Below the pieces are notes generated by a model that had not been told where the DNA came from, did not search any database, and was given only the letters and a program-made list of their open reading frames with translations. Position numbers and translations under genes: made by a program. From Setophaga petechia (lineage: Eukaryota; Chordata; Aves; Passeriformes; Parulidae), in assembly GCA_024362935.1 (NCBI GenBank), contig JANCRA010000003.1, forward strand, positions 41,105,291-41,169,290: a stretch of DNA of 64,000 nucleotides, in the 5' to 3' direction. The stretch's first letter is position 1; the number at the start of each line of letters is the position of its first letter. This document shows positions 61,701 to 64,000 of the stretch, piece by piece.

Positions 61701-64000
61701 TACAGGGCTTCTTCTTGTAGCAGAAGCCCTGAAATGATGTTATGAAGCATTAACAATGGAACCCTTGGATCAAAATATAATAAGTAATATCCAAATTAAT
61801 TCTTAAGATTAGTGTCTACCTTTCTTCAGCTACTGCAGGTAACAGTAACTAGTAGTGAAAAATCTAGAGCTCTACTGCTTATTTGCCTTCTCTAGGAAAG
61901 GCTAAAAATTGGCTAGGAGAAATGATTGTTTCTCATACCATGCTGCCTCTAATCATGTTACTCCACTTAAGTTCTTGGTAGCCACGTGCCATTTCATGAG
62001 TAAGTACCATATGAGATAAATAAATTTCAATATAACTCAGCCAAACTGAAAAAAATATTATTTGTCTTTCTTTTAAAAGTCCATTCTGTCACAAATCATC
62101 CATTACAAAGTGCAAGAGCTAATATGTTTTAAATTTCACAGGTTCCAGCAGAACAATCAGGATTGGTATACATAAAAAAAAATTCTTTGACAGATTTTTA
62201 TTTTATTAAATCTATGGCTAATAACCTTTTTGTTCCGTTATCCTTTAATTACTTTATAGCTCTCTCCTATTTAAGTTGGGCAGCAATAAGACCATATAAG
62301 GCACTTTTAATGAGAACTTAATCTTCCTTTTTCTAATGTGATCATTTCACTCTAAAATTACGTTTTTATTTTATCTTTTCCAGTATAGCTCACAATGTAC
62401 ATCTGGCTGCATATGCCCAGATGGGCTTGTGTTAGATGGGAATGGTGGTTGTATTCCTGAAGAGGAATGTCCATGTATTCACAATGAAGCCATGTATCAG
62501 CCTGGGGAAAAGATCAACTTTGACTGTAACACCTGGTAAGTATATCTGCAGAAGTAGCATTCCTGGTTCCATCATTTGCTTTTCTAAAGACCTTTTATAG
62601 TAAAAGAACAAGGAAAGATTTGGATTCCAAATCTAATCAGTTGATGGATTTTAGATCTTTTAGTTTTGGGTTACACAGTATGAGAATGATGCTTTCTGAT
62701 ATCTGTCAGATGGCCAAAGCACAGAATGGGAGGAAACCTTTAGGACTATAGGGTTCATTAAGTATCTAGTTTTGCAGTTAAGGTATTCAGGTAGCTGAAC
62801 AGAATTTTCTTTAATTTTTTACATGAAAAATGTAAAAAAATGTATTTTATTGTCAGAAAAAATATAGCATTTGGGAGGGATGGATTGCCAAACAAATATT
62901 GATTGTTCAGCTATGTCTACACAAAAGAGTAAGTTGTTTTATTATTAAAATATTTAATTCTTTTTTTTCCTAGTGTATGCAAGAATAGGAAGTGGGAATG
63001 TACCAAAGACCAATGTCTGGGCACTTGTGCTGTTTATGGAGATGGTCATTATAACACCTTTGATGACAAAAGATTCAGCTTCAATGGAAACTGTGAATAC
63101 ACACTAGTTCAGGTACTGATAGCTAGCAGTAGCAAATGAGGGGTAATCTTGATCCTATCTGTAAAAATAATATATTTTTAAATGTTATTCTCCACCCAGG
63201 ACCACTGTGGGAAAAGTGGCTCAGGCAATGGGACCTTCAGGATTGCCACTGAAAATGTTCCCTGTGGCAACACTGGGACAACTTGCTCAAAGTCTATCAA
63301 AGTTTTCTTAGAGGTAAGAAGGTTTCGCACATAGAGCAGTTTTCCTTTGTACCTGCTAAGGGTTAGGAGAAGCCTAGACTTCTATTGCTTCAAAGAATTT
63401 GGAAAATATTTTAAAAAGCAATTCAACTATTAAATTAGGTTTGCATCAGATTCAAGTGAAATATTTGGTAGATCTTCCTACCTTTCTATGTTTTTTACTT
63501 CCCACACTATTTTACATCATCCTTGGGAAAAGTAAAGGTCTAAAGGCAGAAATTTAGCCTATTGTGTCAGAAGAGTCTTTTATTGTATGCAATGTAGTTT
63601 CTCCATGACAGTCAAAAGACACTTTTTTAACCTACGCCATTTAAGTATCTGTTACCACACTTCCAGGAACCTGAGATTTGAATTAGATTGCTTTGATTCA
63701 TTGCCTTTTGATTATTTGTTTTCATGATACAAACTATTTTTTCATAGTACTCTTAAAAGCAGAAAAAACATGTTTGAGAACACAGCTGCAGCTACTGACT
63801 CATTTCTCCTTGCCTTTTGCTCCCGTTTCAGAGCTATGAACTGATCCTTGGTGAAGAGCGTGTCAGTGTCGTAAAGAGAGGACAGAATGACGAGGTGCCA
63901 TACACAGTCCGCTATATGGGGATGTACCTGGTAATTGAGACCAAAAGTGGGCTGATCCTCATGTGGGACAAGAAAACCAGCATCTTCATCAAGCTCAGCC
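43690..64000 (+). CDS. MUC5B: Gel-forming mucin MUC5B-like, 5' part (3' end outside window), 24 exons
   Basis: Secreted polymerising mucin. Exons: 43690-43762, 46938-47000, 47903-47968, 48366-48627, 49039-49153, 49760-49850, 50698-50807, 51019-51235, 52155-52280, 52749-52866, 53704-53842, 54898-55008, 56203-56272, 56691-56828, 56913-57077, 57584-57678, 58449-58575, 59264-59519, 61066-61118, 61498-61598, 62384-62535, 62974-63112, 63200-63313, 63832->64000. Phases agree throughout, giving 1023 complete codons. Layout: signal peptide, short linker, VWD1-C8-TIL (about residues 76-413), VWD2-C8-TIL (about 420-780), E/TIL (about 781-882), VWD3 (from about 883). MUC5B is preferred over MUC5AC by motifs such as [36 protein letters not shown] and ESYELIL. 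Bird alpha-ovomucin is a MUC5B relative in the same cluster, so this could be that gene instead. The PTS region lies beyond the window. Confidence 0.85.
43763..46937 (+). other. MUC5B intron 1 (3175 bp)
   Basis: Large AT-rich first intron with GTAAGA donor and TTTACAG acceptor. I see no gene and no repeat I can name in it. First introns of mucin genes often hold regulatory elements, but nothing specific can be claimed here. Confidence 0.6.
46938..47968 (+). CDS. MUC5B: MUC5B exons 2-3: linker before VWD1
   Basis: Exons 46938-47000 ([20 protein letters not shown]) and 47903-47968 ([20 protein letters not shown]). Both are phase-1 exons. VSF and the FPPL block resemble the low-complexity N-terminal linker of human MUC5B before its [13 protein letters not shown] motif. 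Exon 2 has a weaker donor (GGTACAT), so it is the less certain exon. Confidence 0.7.
48366..49850 (+). CDS. MUC5B: MUC5B VWD1 exons
   Basis: Exons 48366-48627, 49039-49153, 49760-49850. Starts [20 protein letters not shown] and closes with [22 protein letters not shown] is the vicinal-cysteine motif of D assemblies. FNGFP is followed by the phase-1 junction to the C8 exon. The GDPH sequence is absent here (GNFH), as expected for VWD1. Introns 48628-49038 and 49154-49759 carry nothing notable. Confidence 0.92.
50698..52866 (+). CDS. MUC5B: MUC5B C8-1 and TIL-1 exons
   Basis: Exons 50698-50807, 51019-51235, 52155-52280, 52749-52866. C8-1 reads [18 protein letters not shown], then [14 protein letters not shown] and [21 protein letters not shown]-1 reads [31 protein letters not shown] (the usual CFCPPG hinge), [20 protein letters not shown] and FSEPCQTC. 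The intron between the two TIL exons has a GC donor. Intron 51236-52154 (919 bp) is AT-rich without features. Confidence 0.88.
52281..52748 (+). other. GC-AG intron in MUC5B TIL-1
   Basis: The reading frame and homology require exon 9 to end at CCCCAG (52280). The next bases are GCAAGT, so the donor is GC rather than GT. The acceptor is AAATCTAG (52748). The junction gives CFCPPGTVFDD in frame. GC-AG introns are a known minor class spliced by the major spliceosome. No usable GT lies at the homologous point. Confidence 0.8.
53704..57077 (+). CDS. MUC5B: MUC5B VWD2 exons
   Basis: Exons 53704-53842, 54898-55008, 56203-56272, 56691-56828, 56913-57077. Reads [58 protein letters not shown], then [20 protein letters not shown] and [18 protein letters not shown], with CGLCG split across an exon junction. 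The final exon enters C8-2 (SFENPCALS). Intron 53843-54897 is AT-rich and featureless; intron 55009-56202 contains a CR1 copy; intron 56273-56690 is plain. Confidence 0.92.
55575..56172 (+). mobile_element. CR1 LINE 3'-end fragment in a MUC5B intron
   Basis: Sense-strand CR1 tail with CTGCATCCAGCTCTGGCATC, AGAGTTGGGGTTGTTCAGCC, GGGCCTACAAGAAAGGTGGA, TTAGATTAGATATTGGGAAG, AGGTTGGATGGGGCTTTGAG and the terminal AAACCATTCTATAATTC. A short internal duplication of a CCCTAAAATG phrase is present (about 55830 and 55853). The 3' end lies about 30 bp before the acceptor of exon 56203-56272. It shares much sequence with the 38.2-38.8 kb copy and is probably the same subfamily. Confidence 0.88.
57584..59519 (+). 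CDS. MUC5B: MUC5B C8-2 and TIL-2 exons
   Basis: Exons 57584-57678, 58449-58575, 59264-59519. C8-2 reads [40 protein letters not shown] and [23 protein letters not shown]-2 reads [40 protein letters not shown] and ECPCYYKG. These are conserved MUC5AC/5B blocks. The first exon ends in a plain GGTACT donor. Introns 57078-57583, 57679-58448 and 58576-59263 show no recognisable elements. Confidence 0.9.
59765..60712 (+). mobile_element. Internally deleted CR1 LINE in a MUC5B intron
   Basis: Sense strand. The first part (to about 60180) matches the end of the CR1 reverse-transcriptase region: GTCCACCCAAGGGTGCTGAG, GTTGACTGGAGGTCAGCAAA and a decayed translation near [14 protein letters not shown], the degenerate form of the LDFSKAFDTV motif. 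It then jumps to the 3' region (CTGAAGGACCTGAGGTTGTT, AGCACTGGAACATGTTGCCC) and ends TTTGATTCTGTAA. Frames are broken, so it is dead. It looks older and of a different subfamily than the other two large copies. Confidence 0.85.
61066..62535 (+). CDS. MUC5B: MUC5B E and TIL-3 exons
   Basis: Exons 61066-61118, 61498-61598, 62384-62535. Reads [70 protein letters not shown] and [17 protein letters not shown]. The acceptor at 62384 follows CTTTTCCAG. This is the segment leading into the multimerising D3 assembly. Introns 61119-61497 and 61599-62383 contain nothing recognised. Confidence 0.9.
62974..64000 (+). CDS. MUC5B: MUC5B VWD3 exons (cut by window end)
   Basis: Exons 62974-63112, 63200-63313, 63832->64000. 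Reads [71 protein letters not shown] and [21 protein letters not shown]3 carries the intermolecular disulphides that make mucin N-terminal multimers; the CGLCG of VWD3 lies past the window. Splice sites at 63112/63200 and 63313/63832 are GT-AG with phase 0. Intron 63314-63831 is plain. Confidence 0.92.

Overview
The window is vertebrate and almost certainly avian nuclear DNA. It holds two large multi-exon genes with GT-AG introns on the + strand. CR1-type LINE fragments lie in introns and intergenic DNA, and two stretches resemble bird endogenous-retrovirus LTRs. Apart from one GC-rich exon the sequence is AT-rich and sparsely coding. It reads as part of the gel-forming (secreted, polymerising) mucin cluster, orthologous to the human MUC2-MUC5AC-MUC5B block.

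Gene 1 (window start to 21833, + strand) is the 3' part of a MUC5AC-type mucin. The window opens inside a huge central exon (to 10028) made of near-identical CysD + Pro/Thr/Ser units of 504-519 bp. There are 19 complete CysD domains plus the end of another. Eighteen small exons follow and encode the mucin C-terminus: a Cys-rich pre-D4 segment, VWD4 with a GDPH site, C8/TIL modules, VWC modules and a C-terminal cystine knot. The 3'UTR runs to about 22.8 kb. In-window coding length is 12504 nt including the stop.

From about 22.8 to 43.6 kb there is no supportable gene. This stretch holds CR1 fragments, two LTR-like stretches, an AAAAT microsatellite, old local duplications and one good match to the CTCF consensus.

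Gene 2 (43690 to window end, + strand) is the 5' part of a MUC5B-type mucin. It has a TATA box, a signal-peptide exon, and VWD1-C8-TIL, VWD2-C8-TIL, E/TIL and the start of VWD3. Twenty-four exons lie in the window and the last is cut by its edge. One intron uses a GC donor. CR1 elements sit in two introns, one ending about 30 bp before an acceptor.

Both proteins should be secreted by goblet or mucous cells. By family knowledge, VWD3 and the C-terminal knot build disulphide-linked multimers, PTS regions carry O-glycans, and CysD domains give non-covalent contacts in the gel. The most striking element is the homogenised CysD-PTS array of gene 1, with a higher-order periodicity of 2067 bp. No operons, CRISPR arrays, tRNAs or rRNAs were seen.
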